A stretch of 64,000 nt of DNA from CAWEEP01 sp963808125. Its GTDB lineage: Bacteria > Chloroflexota > Dormibacteria > Aeolococcales > Aeolococcaceae. Of this stretch, positions 21,274 through 30,235 are shown one piece after another. The stretch's first letter is position 1; each line of letters opens with the position of its first letter. Where the stretch lies: contig CAWEEP010000053.1 in NCBI GenBank assembly GCA_963808125.1, forward strand, positions 6,732 to 70,731, in the 5' to 3' direction. The notes below the pieces were generated by a model that saw only the letters and a program-made list of their open reading frames with translations, did not search any database and was not told the origin of the DNA. Made by a program: the position numbers and the translations under genes.

Positions 21274-21996
21274 ATGACGAACGATGAGCCCGTGGGGGGG
21301 GGTGGCGTGAAGGGCGACGTCGTCACGACCACCCGGGGACGCCGCGGCCACCGGGTGCTTCTCGGGGGCGCCTCGTCAGGTTCGGCGGCCGGAGGGACCC
21401 GCGAACGGATTCTCGACGTCGCCCTCGAGCTCTTCGTGGAGCAGGGCTACGACACGACCTCGCTTCGCGAGGTCGCCGAGCGCCTGGGGGTGACCAAGGC
21501 CGCCCTCTACTACCATTTCCAAAGCAAGGAGGACATCCTCATGGCGCTGCACATGGGGATGCACGACCTGATGCGGACGTCGGCCGCCCAGCTCGCTGGC
21601 GAGCCACCGAGCCGCACGGCGTGGTTGGCCTTTCTCGACGGCATCGTCGATCAGATCGCCTCCAGCAGCCGGCTCTTCCTTCTCCATCAGCGCAACCCCA
21701 CCGCGTTCGGCGCTCTCCACCAGCACCTCCGCCATGGCGGGGCCGAGGTGCCGCACGTCGGCCATGCAGAGGCCGAGGTCGAGCCCGACCAGGTCTTCCG
21801 CGACATGCTCAGCAACCCGCTGCTGAGCCTCGACGACCGGGTCCGCATCGGCGGCGCGCTGGCGCTGGTGCTCTCCGGCGCGACCCTCACCGTGGATCCG
21901 AACACCGCGCCCCCCGATCCGGCGGCACTCGCCAGCGTCCTGCGGGTCGCCGTCCGCGACCTGCTCCGGGCCGGCGGCGAAGCGGAGGCGTCGTGA
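21274..21996 (+). CDS. TetR-family transcriptional regulator
   Basis: The 240-residue protein has a TetR N-terminal helix-turn-helix at about residues 42-90 (RERILDVALELFVEQGYDTT then EVAERLGVTKAALYYHF), preceded by an unusual 40-residue Gly-rich tail. The C-terminal ligand domain is helical and not assignable. It faces the DrrAB-like exporter across the paired operators at 21221-21267 and is the obvious candidate to bind them. Its stop TGA overlaps a GTG that may start the following hydrolase gene, so the hydrolase could belong to the same regulon. Confidence 0.88.
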   Translation: MTNDEPVGGGGVKGDVVTTTRGRRGHRVLLGGASSGSAAGGTRERILDVALELFVEQGYDTTSLREVAERLGVTKAALYYHFQSKEDILMALHMGMHDLMRTSAAQLAGEPPSRTAWLAFLDGIVDQIASSSRLFLLHQRNPTAFGALHQHLRHGGAEVPHVGHAEAEVEPDQVFRDMLSNPLLSLDDRVRIGGALALVLSGATLTVDPNTAPPDPAALASVLRVAVRDLLRAGGEAEAS

Positions 21997-22704
21997 CCGC
22001 GGAGGCCCTCCCCTGCCGGTACTGAGCGTCAACGGCATCGACCTCTACTACGAGGTCCACGGCGAGGGCCCGCCGCTTCTCCTCATCCTCGGCACCGCCG
22101 GCGACGTCTCCGAGAACAGCCGGTTGATCGAGGGGCTCGCCACGGGCCACCGCGTCGTCGCCTTCGACAACCGCGGGGCGGGCCGCAGCGGCAAGCCCGA
22201 CACCCCCTACTCCATCGAGCTGATGGCGGGCGACGCGCTCGGGCTCATGGACGCGCTCGCCATCCCCGAGGCGCCGTCCTGGGCATCTCGCTCGGGGGCC
22301 GCATCGCCATGGAGCTGGCGCTCCGCCACCCTGACCGCGTGGAGCGTCTGATCCTGACATCGACCTCCGCCAGGGTCGTCCGCAAGCCGGGCCGGCGGTG
22401 GCTCTGGGCGCTCCTCTCCGGACAGCCCGTCCTCAGGAGCCGGCACCCGCAGCCGAGGTACGCCTTCCTCCGCCAGTTCGACGCATCCTCCGGGTACGAC
22501 GCCACCGAAAGGCTCGCCCAGCTCACCATGCCGGTGCTGATCCTGCACGGCGGCCGTGACCGGGCGGCGCCCCCGGTCCTGGCGGAGGAGATGCACGACC
22601 GGATCAAGGGCTCGCGAATGGTCGTCTTCAAGGGTGGCCACCTCTTCTTCTACATCCGGGAGCCGCGGCGGTTCCTGGAGAGCGTTCGGGACTTCCTGGA
22701 CTGA
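21993..22704 (+). CDS. alpha/beta-fold hydrolase, frameshifted twice
   Basis: The fragments join into one alpha/beta hydrolase of about 237 residues. The N-terminal part has VNGIDLYYEVHGEGPPLLLI and FDNRGAGRSGKP. The nucleophile elbow LGISLGG (GxSxG) follows in a second frame, then PVLILHGGRDRAAPP with the acid and FKGGHLFFY with the catalytic His. One base is missing near 22010 and another near 22275. The likely start is GTG 21993, overlapping the tetR stop. The substrate is unknown; the link to the TetR-controlled exporter suggests modification or detoxification of the exported compound. Confidence 0.75.
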
Positions 22705-22858
22705 GGCGGGAGAGGGGCGGAGCCGGCGCTCCCTCAGACCGCGACGGCGTGGCCGGCGCCGCGTCATCGACTCGAAAGGCGGACCGCCTAGGCTCGCTCT
22801 CGGGGATGGAGCCTCTCCCGACCGGGGGGCTCCGCCCCGCCAGCACCGCTCCCCAACC

Positions 22859-22890
22859 GGACGGTCCGCCCCACTCCGGGCGGGCCGTCC
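22859..22890. terminator. GC-rich hairpin between convergent genes
   Basis: GGACGGTCCGCCC (22859-22871) pairs with GGGCGGGCCGTCC (22878-22890) over 13 positions with one G-U wobble and a 6-base loop. It lies between two convergent genes and could end both transcripts. There is no T-tract, as is common at high GC. Confidence 0.5.
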
Positions 22891-22926
22891 CCCCGGGAGG
22901 CGAGTGGCGGCCCGGGCCGCCTCCGG

Positions 22927-23556
22927 TCAGATGACGCGGAGGACCTGATCGGGATCGCGCTCTCGCCGGGCCAGGGCCCGCAGGACCGACAGCTCCCCAT
23001 GGCGCAACGCGGCCACGTCGATCAGGGTGGCGATGGCGACGTCGACGCCGGGGAGGGTGGGCGTCGGACGGCCCAGGCTGACGCACAGGTCGTCGATGTG
23101 CACCACCAGCTCGATGATCCGCGTCTTCAGGTACTCGTCGAGCAGCAGGACCTCGTCGCGGACCTTCACCTGGATGAGCCGGTCCTCCGGCTCCGCGCTG
23201 AGCTGCACTCGCAGGAACTCCTGGGCGTGGTCCAGGGCAGCCACGAGCGCGGCGTGGCCGGCGCGGGCGGCGTCGGAGGACGAGTGGCGGACGCGGGTGT
23301 TGATGGACGAGGAGAGGTCGCCGGTGACCGGCAGGAAGTACGCCGCGGCGGAGAGCGGCTCCTCCGATTCGCGAACATGCTCGGCGAGGCAATCCGGGAC
23401 GGAGGTGACCGCCCTGACCAGGTGTGCGGTCAGGTCGCCGATCGTCATGCCCTCGAGGGCGCTGGGTTCGGCCCACCGCTCGCGGATCTCATCGAGCTTG
23501 ACGACGGTCCCCGCGGCACCCGCCGCGCCGAGGTAGGCGAGCCTCGTCTCGTGCAT
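22927..23556 (-). CDS. DinB-like/maleylpyruvate-isomerase-type (mycothiol-dependent) family protein
   Basis: This 209-residue protein has the four-helix pattern of the MDMPI/DinB superfamily: MTIGDLTAHLVRAV near residue 38 and the metal-binding stretch TRIIELVVHIDDL near residue 155. Family members bind a metal through His residues and several use mycothiol as thiol cofactor for isomerase or transferase reactions. Which substrate applies here is not visible. It stands alone between a convergent hydrolase gene and glyS. Confidence 0.7.
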   Translation of the reverse strand: MHETRLAYLGAAGAAGTVVKLDEIRERWAEPSALEGMTIGDLTAHLVRAVTSVPDCLAEHVRESEEPLSAAAYFLPVTGDLSSSINTRVRHSSSDAARAGHAALVAALDHAQEFLRVQLSAEPEDRLIQVKVRDEVLLLDEYLKTRIIELVVHIDDLCVSLGRPTPTLPGVDVAIATLIDVAALRHGELSVLRALARRERDPDQVLRVI

Positions 23557-23623
23557 GACGGGGGAAACATACCCGACTGCGCCGCCCAGCGGCCGTCGAG
23601 GATGCGCCCGGCCGAGGTCCCGG

Positions 23624-25045
23624 CTAGCCGGCCGGGGCGGCGGCGCGCTCGGCGGTCCGCTTCCGGAAGAGCACCAGCTGGTCCTGGATGGCCGCCTCGA
23701 GCCCGGAGATGGGGACCCGGACCTGGGTCATTCCGTCTCTCTCGCGGATGGTGACGGCCTCGTCGGTGACGCTGTCGAAGTCGTAGGTCACCGCGAGCGG
23801 GGTGCCGATCTCGTCCTGGCGGCGGTAGCGGCGGCCGATGGCCTGGGTCTCGTCGTAGTCGGTGGCGAAGCGGGGCCGGAGCCGGTGCTCGAGCAGCCGC
23901 GCCGGGACGGTCAGCTCCTCCTTTTTGGAAAGAGGCAGCACCGCCACCTGGACGGGGGCGACGTCGGGGTGCATGCGCAGCACCGTGCGCTTCTCGCCGC
24001 GGACGTCCTCCTCGTCGTAGGCGTCGATGAGCACGGTGAGCATGATCCTGTCCACGCCCGCCGCCGGTTCGATCACGTAGGGGATGAAGCGCTTCCCCGT
24101 GGCCTGGTCGAAGTAGCTGAGATCGACACCGCTGGCCTTCTGATGCGCGCTCAAGTCGAAGTCGGTGCGGTTGGCGATGCCCTCCAGCTCGCCCCAACCG
24201 AAAGGGTAGAGGTACTCGACGTCGGTGGCCGCCTTGGCGTAGTGGGCGAGCTCCTTGGGGGCGTGGTCGCGCAGGCGGAGACGGTCGGCGCGGACGCCCA
24301 GTCCTCCGTGTACCAGCGGAAACGCTCGGCGCGCCAGTAGTCGAACCAGTCGCTCGTCGGTGCCCGGCTCGCAGAAGAACTCCATCTCCATCTGCTCGAA
24401 CTCGCGGGTGCGGAAGATGAAGTTGCCGGGCGAGATCTCGTTGCGGAACGACTTGCCGATCTGGGCGATGCCGAAGGGGATGCAACGGCGGCTGCTGGCC
24501 AGCACGCTCTTGAAGTCGACGAACATGCCCTGCGCCGTCTCCGGCCGCAGGTACACCTGGGCGGAGGTGTCCTCGACGGGACCGAGGAAGGTGCGGAACA
24601 TCAGGTTGAACTGGCGCGGCTCGGTCAAAGCACCGCCGCACTCCGGGCACCCCGGAGCTCGGGGTCGGCCCCCCGGGCGACACGCTCGGCACCCAGGTGG
24701 TCGGCGCGCCAGCGCTTGCGGCAGCTGCCGGTGCAGTCCACGAGGGGATCGGTGAAGCCGGCGACGTGGCCGCTGGCGACCCAGACCTGCGGGATTCATG
24801 ATCACCGAAGTCTCGATGCCCTCGATATCGTCACGAAGCTCCACCGTGGAGCGCCACCAGCGGTTGCGGATGTTGCGCCGCAACCGCGTCCCCAGCGGGC
24901 CGTAGTCGTAGAGGGCGTTGATGCCACCGTAGATCTCGCTGGAGGGGAAGAAGAATCCGCGCTGCTTGCCCAGCGACACCAGGCGTTCCAAGAGGTCGGC
25001 CGGCGGCGGCGTCGGCACGAAGTCGGCCGGCGGCTCGGCTGGCAT
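23624..25045 (-). CDS. glyS: glycyl-tRNA synthetase (dimeric type), two compensated frameshift pairs
   Basis: This class II synthetase charges tRNA-Gly. Motifs include GFFFPSSEIYGGINALYDYGP at the start, motif 2 region QIGKSFRNEISP, FEQMEMEFFCEPG, and C-terminal anticodon domain EELTVPARLLEHRLRPRFATD. Two internal stretches read as nonsense in the main frame but correctly in another: about 24650-24795 (true text includes SGHVAGFTDPLVDCTGSC and a CPECGG zinc site) and about 24250-24330 (true text DWFDYWRAERFRWYTEDW). Each is bounded by opposite single-base indels, so the main frame is regained. Repaired length is about 473 residues. ATG 25045 is preferred over TTG 25054. Confidence 0.9.
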   Translation of the reverse strand: MPAEPPADFVPTPPPADLLERLVSLGKQRGFFFPSSEIYGGINALYDYGPLGTRLRRNIRNRWWRSTVELRDDIEGIETSVIMNPAGLGRQRPRRRLHRSPRGLHRQLPQALARRPPGCRACRPGGRPRAPGCPECGGALTEPRQFNLMFRTFLGPVEDTSAQVYLRPETAQGMFVDFKSVLASSRRCIPFGIAQIGKSFRNEISPGNFIFRTREFEQMEMEFFCEPGTDERLVRLLARRAFPLVHGGLGVRADRLRLRDHAPKELAHYAKAATDVEYLYPFGWGELEGIANRTDFDLSAHQKASGVDLSYFDQATGKRFIPYVIEPAAGVDRIMLTVLIDAYDEEDVRGEKRTVLRMHPDVAPVQVAVLPLSKKEELTVPARLLEHRLRPRFATDYDETQAIGRRYRRQDEIGTPLAVTYDFDSVTDEAVTIRERDGMTQVRVPISGLEAAIQDQLVLFRKRTAERAAAPAG

Positions 25046-25060
25046 GGCCGGCAAAGTCTA

Positions 25061-25819
25061 TCAGCGCCCCATGGCGCGAAGAACGTCCCAGGAGCGCAGC
25101 CGGCGGTCGAGGTGGTAATCGAGCTCCCGCTCGATGATGGATTCCAGCGCCGCCAGCGTCGGCGCGTCCAGGCGGAGCCGGGCCCAGGTCTCCGTGTCCC
25201 CCTCGGCCGCCACGCGCAGCACCTTGATGACACGGACGGGGCAGTCGAGCGCGGCAGAATCGGCGGGGCGGCACTCGGCGCAGAGGAGCCCTCCCCCCGC
25301 CGCGCTGAAGCCAGCCGGCTCCTCGGGGAGGCGCTTCCCGCAGGAGGCGCAGAGATGCAACTGGGGCGCGTAGCCGAGACGGTCGATCATCTGCCGGGCA
25401 AAGCGCACCAGGGTGCTGCGGGGGTCGCGCTCGGGATCGGCCACCTCGCGGATGGCCGCCGCCACCAGGACGAAGACGGCCGCGTCGGCGTGGTGGCTCT
25501 CCGAGCACCCGGTCGGTGAGCTCGGCGATCACTGCGGCGCAACCGGCGCGTCGGTACTCGGAGAAGGCCAGGTCGGTCCAGCCCTGTGATCTCTCCGCCT
25601 GGGTGAGGACGAGCAACTCCCCCGGCCCTGCGCCAGGTGCATCCTGCTCTGGACGAAGAGGTCGGTGATGGCGGCGAAACGGCTGCCCGACTTGCGCACC
25701 CCCCGGGCCATCACCCCGACCTTGCCGTGGTCGCGGGTCAGCACGGTCAGCACGCGGTCGGCCTCGCCATAGTTGACGTGGCGGAGGACGATCCCCTCGT
25801 CGGTGAAGCTCTGCGCCAC
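25061..25819 (-). CDS. recO: DNA repair protein RecO, two frameshifts
   Basis: RecO helps RecF/RecR load RecA on single-stranded DNA. The N-terminal OB fold appears as FTDEGIVLRHVNYGEADRVL and TVLTRDHGKVGVMARGVRK. The middle part ELLVLTQAERSQGWTDLAFS is in a second frame after a missing G in a C/G run near 25621. The C-terminal zinc domain with LHLCASCGKRLPE and LLCAEC comes in a third frame after an indel near 25505. The repaired length is about 252 residues. GTG 25819 lies 25 bases after the stop of the CorC-like gene and just ahead of the conserved block. glyS follows on the same strand. Confidence 0.85.
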
Positions 25820-25844
25820 GGGGCGGGCCGCCGCGGGCGGACGG

Positions 25845-27165
25845 TCAGCGCGGGGCGGAGGGGACGCCCTGGTCCTCGCCACCCTGGCCGTGCCTGGCGC
25901 CATCGTGTTCGGCGACGAAAGGCTCGGGACTGGTGATCCGCACCGACTGGATGCTCTGTCCGCGCACCGAGTTCCACCGTCAACGTGGCCGTCCCCAGTG
26001 GCAGCACATCGCCAGCCTTGGGGATCTCGCCGAGACGCTCGTAGACGAGCCCGCCGATGGAGTCGGCCTCGAACTCGCCGACGTCGATGTGGAGGAGCTG
26101 GTCGACGTCGTCGACGGGGAAGCGGGCACTCATCAGCACCTCCCGGTCGCTGAGGAACTGAACCTCCTCCTTCTCGGCGGCGTCGTACTCGTCGCGGATG
26201 GGACCGACGATCTCCTCGATGAGATCCTCGAAGGTGACGATGCCGGCGGTGCCGCCGTGCTCGTCCACCACGATGGCGATGTGGACTGTTCGCTCCTGCA
26301 TCTCGCGGAGGAGCTCGCCGACGTGCTTGCTCTCCGGCGTGAAGTACGGCTCGCGGGCCAGGGAGACGAGCGAACGGGTGTCGTCGCTGCGGGCGCCGTG
26401 GCGGAGGAGGTCCTTGGCGTAGACGACGGCGACGACGTGGTCGATGGTGCCCTCGTAGACGGGGATGCGCGAGTGGCCGTGCTCGACGATGAGAGCGATG
26501 AGCTCGCCCACCCCGCGCGACATCTCGATGCCGACGACGTCGACTCGCGGCACCATGACCTCGCGGACCGACTTGTCGGTCATCTCGAGGATGCCGTCGA
26601 TCATCTGCCGCTCCTCCTCCTCGACGACCCCCTCACGCTCACCCATGGCGAGGAGGAGCTTGAGTTCCTCCTCGGTGACGAAGGGGCCGCGGATGTCCCG
26701 CCCGCGGGTGGCGATGCGGAGCAGCAGCCGCGCCACCAGGGTGAGAACGGAGATGACGGGTCGGAGAACGGCGGTGAGCGCCTGGATGGGGGCCGCCAGG
26801 CGCAGGGCTAGGCGCTCGTTGAAGCGGAGCGCAAGCGACTTGGGTGCGATCTCACAGAAGACGAGCACGACGAGGGTGAGTGCGGCGGTCGCCAGCGCCT
26901 GGGGCAGCGACCTCGCGTAGCCGGTGACGATGAGGGTGGTCGCCGTCGAGGCGATGATCACCGCCGCCGTGTTGACGGAGAGGATGGTCGAAAGGTAGCC
27001 GTTCGGATGATTGTGCAGCCGCACCACCCGCGCCGCCCGCGCGTCGCCGTCCTCGGCAAGGCTGCGCATGCGGATCCGTGACACCGAGGTCAGCGCCGTC
27101 TCGGCGGCGGCGGCGAAGGCGGCCAGCACCAGGCCGGCGATGAGCAGGACGAGAAGCCAGGTCAT
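25845..27165 (-). CDS. CorC/HlyC-type CNNM-CBS membrane protein, frameshift near C-terminus
   Basis: The protein has an N-terminal DUF21/CNNM membrane domain (residues 1 to about 190, three to four helices, starting LLVLLIAGLVLAAFAAAAETAL). Two CBS domains follow (VMVPRVDVVGIEMS, SRIPVYEGTIDHVVAVVYAKDLL, VDEHGGTAGIVTFEDLIEEIVG) and then a CorC_HlyC C-terminal domain (FPVDDVDQLLHIDVGEFEADSIGG is split across two blocks). Such proteins affect Mg2+/Co2+ handling or act as flippase-like CNNM transporters. Near 25975 an indel moves the frame; in the alternative frame the protein ends at TGA 25845 after about 439 residues, which leaves room for recO. Start ATG 27165. Confidence 0.88.
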
Positions 27166-27235
27166 CGACGGTTCACCCGCGGAGAGCCCCGCCCATCACG
27201 CTCTTCGTTCCTTTCGGGGGCGTTCGGTGAGCCGC

Positions 27236-28205
27236 TCATCGGAACAGCTCGCTGACGCTCCTCCCCTCGTGGACACGGACGATCGCCTCGGCGATCAGGG
27301 GGGCCACGGAGAGCACGCGGAGCTTGGGGTGGTTGGCGAGGGCGTGCTGGGCGTCGGGAAGGGGGATGGTGTCGGTGATGCAGATCTCGTCGATGGGGGC
27401 GTCGTGAAGACGCTCCAGGGCGCCGTCGGTGAGCACGCCGTGCGTCACCACGACGTCCACGCCGGTGGCGCCGCCGGCGCGGAGGGCCTCGGAGGCGCTG
27501 ACCAGGGTGCCGCCGGTGGAGATGAGGTCGTCGACGATGATGGCGTGCAGCCCGGCGACGTCACCGATGACATGGACGACCTCGGCGGTGTCGTCGCGGG
27601 GACGGCGCTTGTCGATGATGGCGATGGGGGCTTCGAGGATGCGCCCGAGACGCCGGGCGCGCAGCGCTCCACCGGTGTCCGGCGAGACCACCACGACTCC
27701 GTTGGAGCCATGCCTCTCCTGGACGCGCCGGGCGAGGATCTTGGTGGCGGTGAGGGCGTCCACGGGGATGTCGAAGAACCCCTGGATGGCCTCGGCATGG
27801 AGGTCCACGGCAATGACGCGGCTGGCCCCGGCGAGCTCGATGATGTTGGCGATGAGCTTGGCCGAGATGGGGTCGCGCGGAGCGGTCTTCTTCTCCTTGC
27901 GCTGGTACCCGTAATAGGGGATGACGGCGGTGATCCGCGCAGCGGAGGCGCGTCGCAAGGCGTCGAGGATGATGAACAGCTGGACCAGGTTGTCGCTGAC
28001 CGGCTGACAGGTCGGCTGGATCAGGTAGACATCGTGACCGCGGACCGACTTCATGGATCTTGACGTCGAACTCGCCGTCGGCGAACCGGGTGATGTCCAT
28101 CTGGCACAGCGGCAGGTCGATCTCCCTGGCGATGCGCTCGCCCAGCTCCGGATTCCCCGTCCCGGAGAGGAGCATCAGGTCGCCATGGGGGTTGAACTCA
28201 GGCAT
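27236..28205 (-). CDS. prs: ribose-phosphate pyrophosphokinase, one frameshift
   Basis: Prs makes PRPP from ribose 5-phosphate and ATP for nucleotide, His and Trp synthesis. The N-terminal part MLLSGTGNPELGERIARE and RFADGEFDVKI is in one frame; the rest (SVRGHDVYLIQ, PYYGYQRKEKKTAPRDPISAK, the PRPP loop IIVDDLISTGGTL) is in another. One extra base near 28058 explains the shift and gives a normal 322-residue enzyme. ATG 28205 overlaps the glmU stop by 8 bases, the classic glmU-prs arrangement linking cell-wall and nucleotide precursors. Confidence 0.93.
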
Positions 28206-29571
28206 CTGGCCCCCCAAGCCTAGCGCGGTCCCGCCAGCCCTCGATGGTCCGCTGCCGGGCCCGACCCACCGCCAGCGCCCCTTCGGGGACGTCGCGGTCG
28301 ACGATGCTCGCCGCGGCGACGTAGGCCCCGCGGCCGATTCGGAGAGGAGCGACCAGGCTGCTGTTGCTTCCGACGAAGACGCCGTCGCCGATGGTGGTTC
28401 GGTGTTTGCTCCGTCCGTCGTAGTTGCAGGTGACGGTGCCGGCCCCGATGTTGACGTCTCGGCCGACGTCGCTGTCGAGAACGCAGGAGAAGTGATTGAT
28501 GCGAGTCCCGGCGCCGATCCTGCTGTTCTTGACCTCCGCATGCGTTCCCAACGATACCCCCGATGCCAGGAAGGTGTCCGGCCGGATGCGGTCGAAGTGG
28601 CCGATGGAGACACCGTCCCCGATGTCGCTCCCATCGACGACCGAGGCGCCCACGGACACCCCGTCGCCGACCCGGCTGTCGCGGATCTGAGCCATGGGAC
28701 CGATCCGGCAGTCACGGCCGATGACCGTGGCCCCGGCGAGGCGGGTCATGGGGTGCAGGACGGTGTCGCGGCCCACCGTGACCCCCCAGTCGACAAAGGT
28801 CGTCGCCGGGTCGTCCACGGTGACCCCGTCCAGCATGAGCGCCTCCAGCAGACGGCGCCGGAGGATCGTCTGGGCGGCGGCGAGCTGGACGCGATCATTG
28901 ATTCCCAGACCCTCTTCCGGGTCGGCGGCGGCGACCGCCTCGACGTCGGGCGCGAGCATGGCCACGACGTCGGTGAGGTAGTACTCCCCCTGGGCGTTGT
29001 CGGTGGACAGCCGCTCGAGTGCCGGCCACAGGCGCTCCCCGGAGAACACGTAGACGCCGGCATTGCACTCCGTCGGGGCGGTGCCGGGGCCGGCGAGGTC
29101 GCGCTCCTCGACGATCCGCGCCACCCGTCCGGCGGGGTCTCGCACCACCCGGCCCAGCCCGGCGGGGCTGCCCGGCACCACGGTGAGGAGGACGCAGGCG
29201 GCTCCGGTCGAGGCCTGGGCGCGCACGAGACCGCGGACGGTCTCGGCCCGGAGCAGCGGCAGGTCGGCGTTCAGGACGACGACCTGGCCCTGATCCCGCA
29301 ACGCGGGCGGGACGCTGCGCAGGGCGTCGCCGGTGCCTCGCGGCTCGGCCTGCGGCGCGGCGTCGGCCACGCCATGAAGCGCCTCGGCGACCCCGGCGTG
29401 TGCGGGGCTGACGATCACCAGGGGTCGGGCTCCCGTGGCCTCGTGGGCGGCGGCGACGCTATAGAGGAGCATGGGCCGTCCCGCCAGGGGGTGCAGCACC
29501 TTGGGGAGGGCGCTCTTCATGCGTGTGCCCTGCCCCGCGGCAAGGATCACCGCCCGAGCTGCGTCTGCCAC
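28198..29571 (-). CDS. glmU: bifunctional GlmU (GlcN-1-P acetyltransferase / GlcNAc-1-P uridylyltransferase)
   Basis: GlmU makes UDP-GlcNAc for peptidoglycan. The N-terminal pyrophosphorylase domain has VILAAGQGTRMKSALPKVLH, EPRGTGDALR and VVLNADLPLL. The C-terminal left-handed beta-helix has hexapeptide repeats such as GVSIGHFDRIRPDTF, the acetyltransferase residues around HAEVKNS and GAGTVTCNYDG, and SNSSLVAPLRIG. GTG 29571 gives 457 residues, the usual size. A TATACT hexamer ends 8 bases upstream of that GTG, which supports both the start and a leaderless message. prs follows with overlapping ends. Confidence 0.95.
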   Translation of the reverse strand: MADAARAVILAAGQGTRMKSALPKVLHPLAGRPMLLYSVAAAHEATGARPLVIVSPAHAGVAEALHGVADAAPQAEPRGTGDALRSVPPALRDQGQVVVLNADLPLLRAETVRGLVRAQASTGAACVLLTVVPGSPAGLGRVVRDPAGRVARIVEERDLAGPGTAPTECNAGVYVFSGERLWPALERLSTDNAQGEYYLTDVVAMLAPDVEAVAAADPEEGLGINDRVQLAAAQTILRRRLLEALMLDGVTVDDPATTFVDWGVTVGRDTVLHPMTRLAGATVIGRDCRIGPMAQIRDSRVGDGVSVGASVVDGSDIGDGVSIGHFDRIRPDTFLASGVSLGTHAEVKNSRIGAGTRINHFSCVLDSDVGRDVNIGAGTVTCNYDGRSKHRTTIGDGVFVGSNSSLVAPLRIGRGAYVAAASIVDRDVPEGALAVGRARQRTIEGWRDRARLGGPDA

Positions 29572-29585
29572 TGGGCCGGAGTATA
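29572..29585 (-). promoter_or_regulatory. predicted leaderless promoter of glmU
   Basis: TATACT on the minus strand (29585-29580) lies 8 bases before the GTG start of glmU. No Shine-Dalgarno sequence separates them. No clear -35 element was found at 16-18 bases upstream. Confidence 0.45.
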
Positions 29586-29908
29586 CGGGCTCACCCAGCT
29601 CGATTCGGGGAGGGGCGCCGCCACCGGTCGCGGTATGATCGGAGCCAGTGCCTGACCAGAGCGTTTCCCGGCGCGGCGACGAACGCCGCCACGAAGGAGA
29701 TCGCCCGGTCCGCCTGGGCCGAGTACCCCGACAGCGCAAGAGTTGCGGCTGCCGCCATTCCGCGGCCGCCCGGCCGCGCTGCACCCGGCTGCACATCCCG
29801 CGCGTCCACCTCGTCGTCTGACCCCCCGGACGGCCGCCGCCGCCAAGTGGCAGGGCTCCGAGGGCCGAGACGCAGTCGCCACCAGAGGTAGGATCGACGC
29901 GCCATCCC
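29586..29908. other. 323-base region without a recognisable gene
   Basis: Between the glmU promoter and tRNA-Gln I find no credible coding region. A TATGAT hexamer on the plus strand at 29634-29639 could be a -10 element, but it is about 270 bases from the tRNA and no product is evident. The stretch is GC-rich with no strong repeats. Confidence 0.4.
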
Positions 29909-29980
29909 TGGGGAGTAGCCAAGTGGTAAGGCAGCGGACTTTGGATCCGCCATTCGAAGGTTCGAATCCTTCCTCCCCAG
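29909..29980 (+). tRNA. tRNA-Gln (TTG)
   Basis: The 72-base cloverleaf has acceptor arms TGGGGAG/CTCCCCA, anticodon stem GCGGA/TCCGC with loop CTTTGGA (anticodon TTG), and T-loop GTTCGAATC. Discriminator G is followed by an encoded CCA at 29981-29983. Confidence 0.95.
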
Positions 29981-30235
29981 CCATCGGCTCGCTTCGGGTG
30001 CGTTCGAGACTTCTCGAATCTCTCCAACCTGGGTACCAACCCAGCCGGCGCGGCGAATCGCACCAATCGCACACTCGCCCGCCACGGCAAGGCACCCGGG
30101 TGTCTGGCGCGCCTGGCTCTTCCCAGACCTCGACCCAAATTCGGGGGCTTCCGCAGGAACGTCCGGTGCCCACAGGCTCACCCCCAGCCGGCCTCTCAAC
30201 GTCCGAGCCCTCCCTCGCCAGCCGAGGGAACCGGC

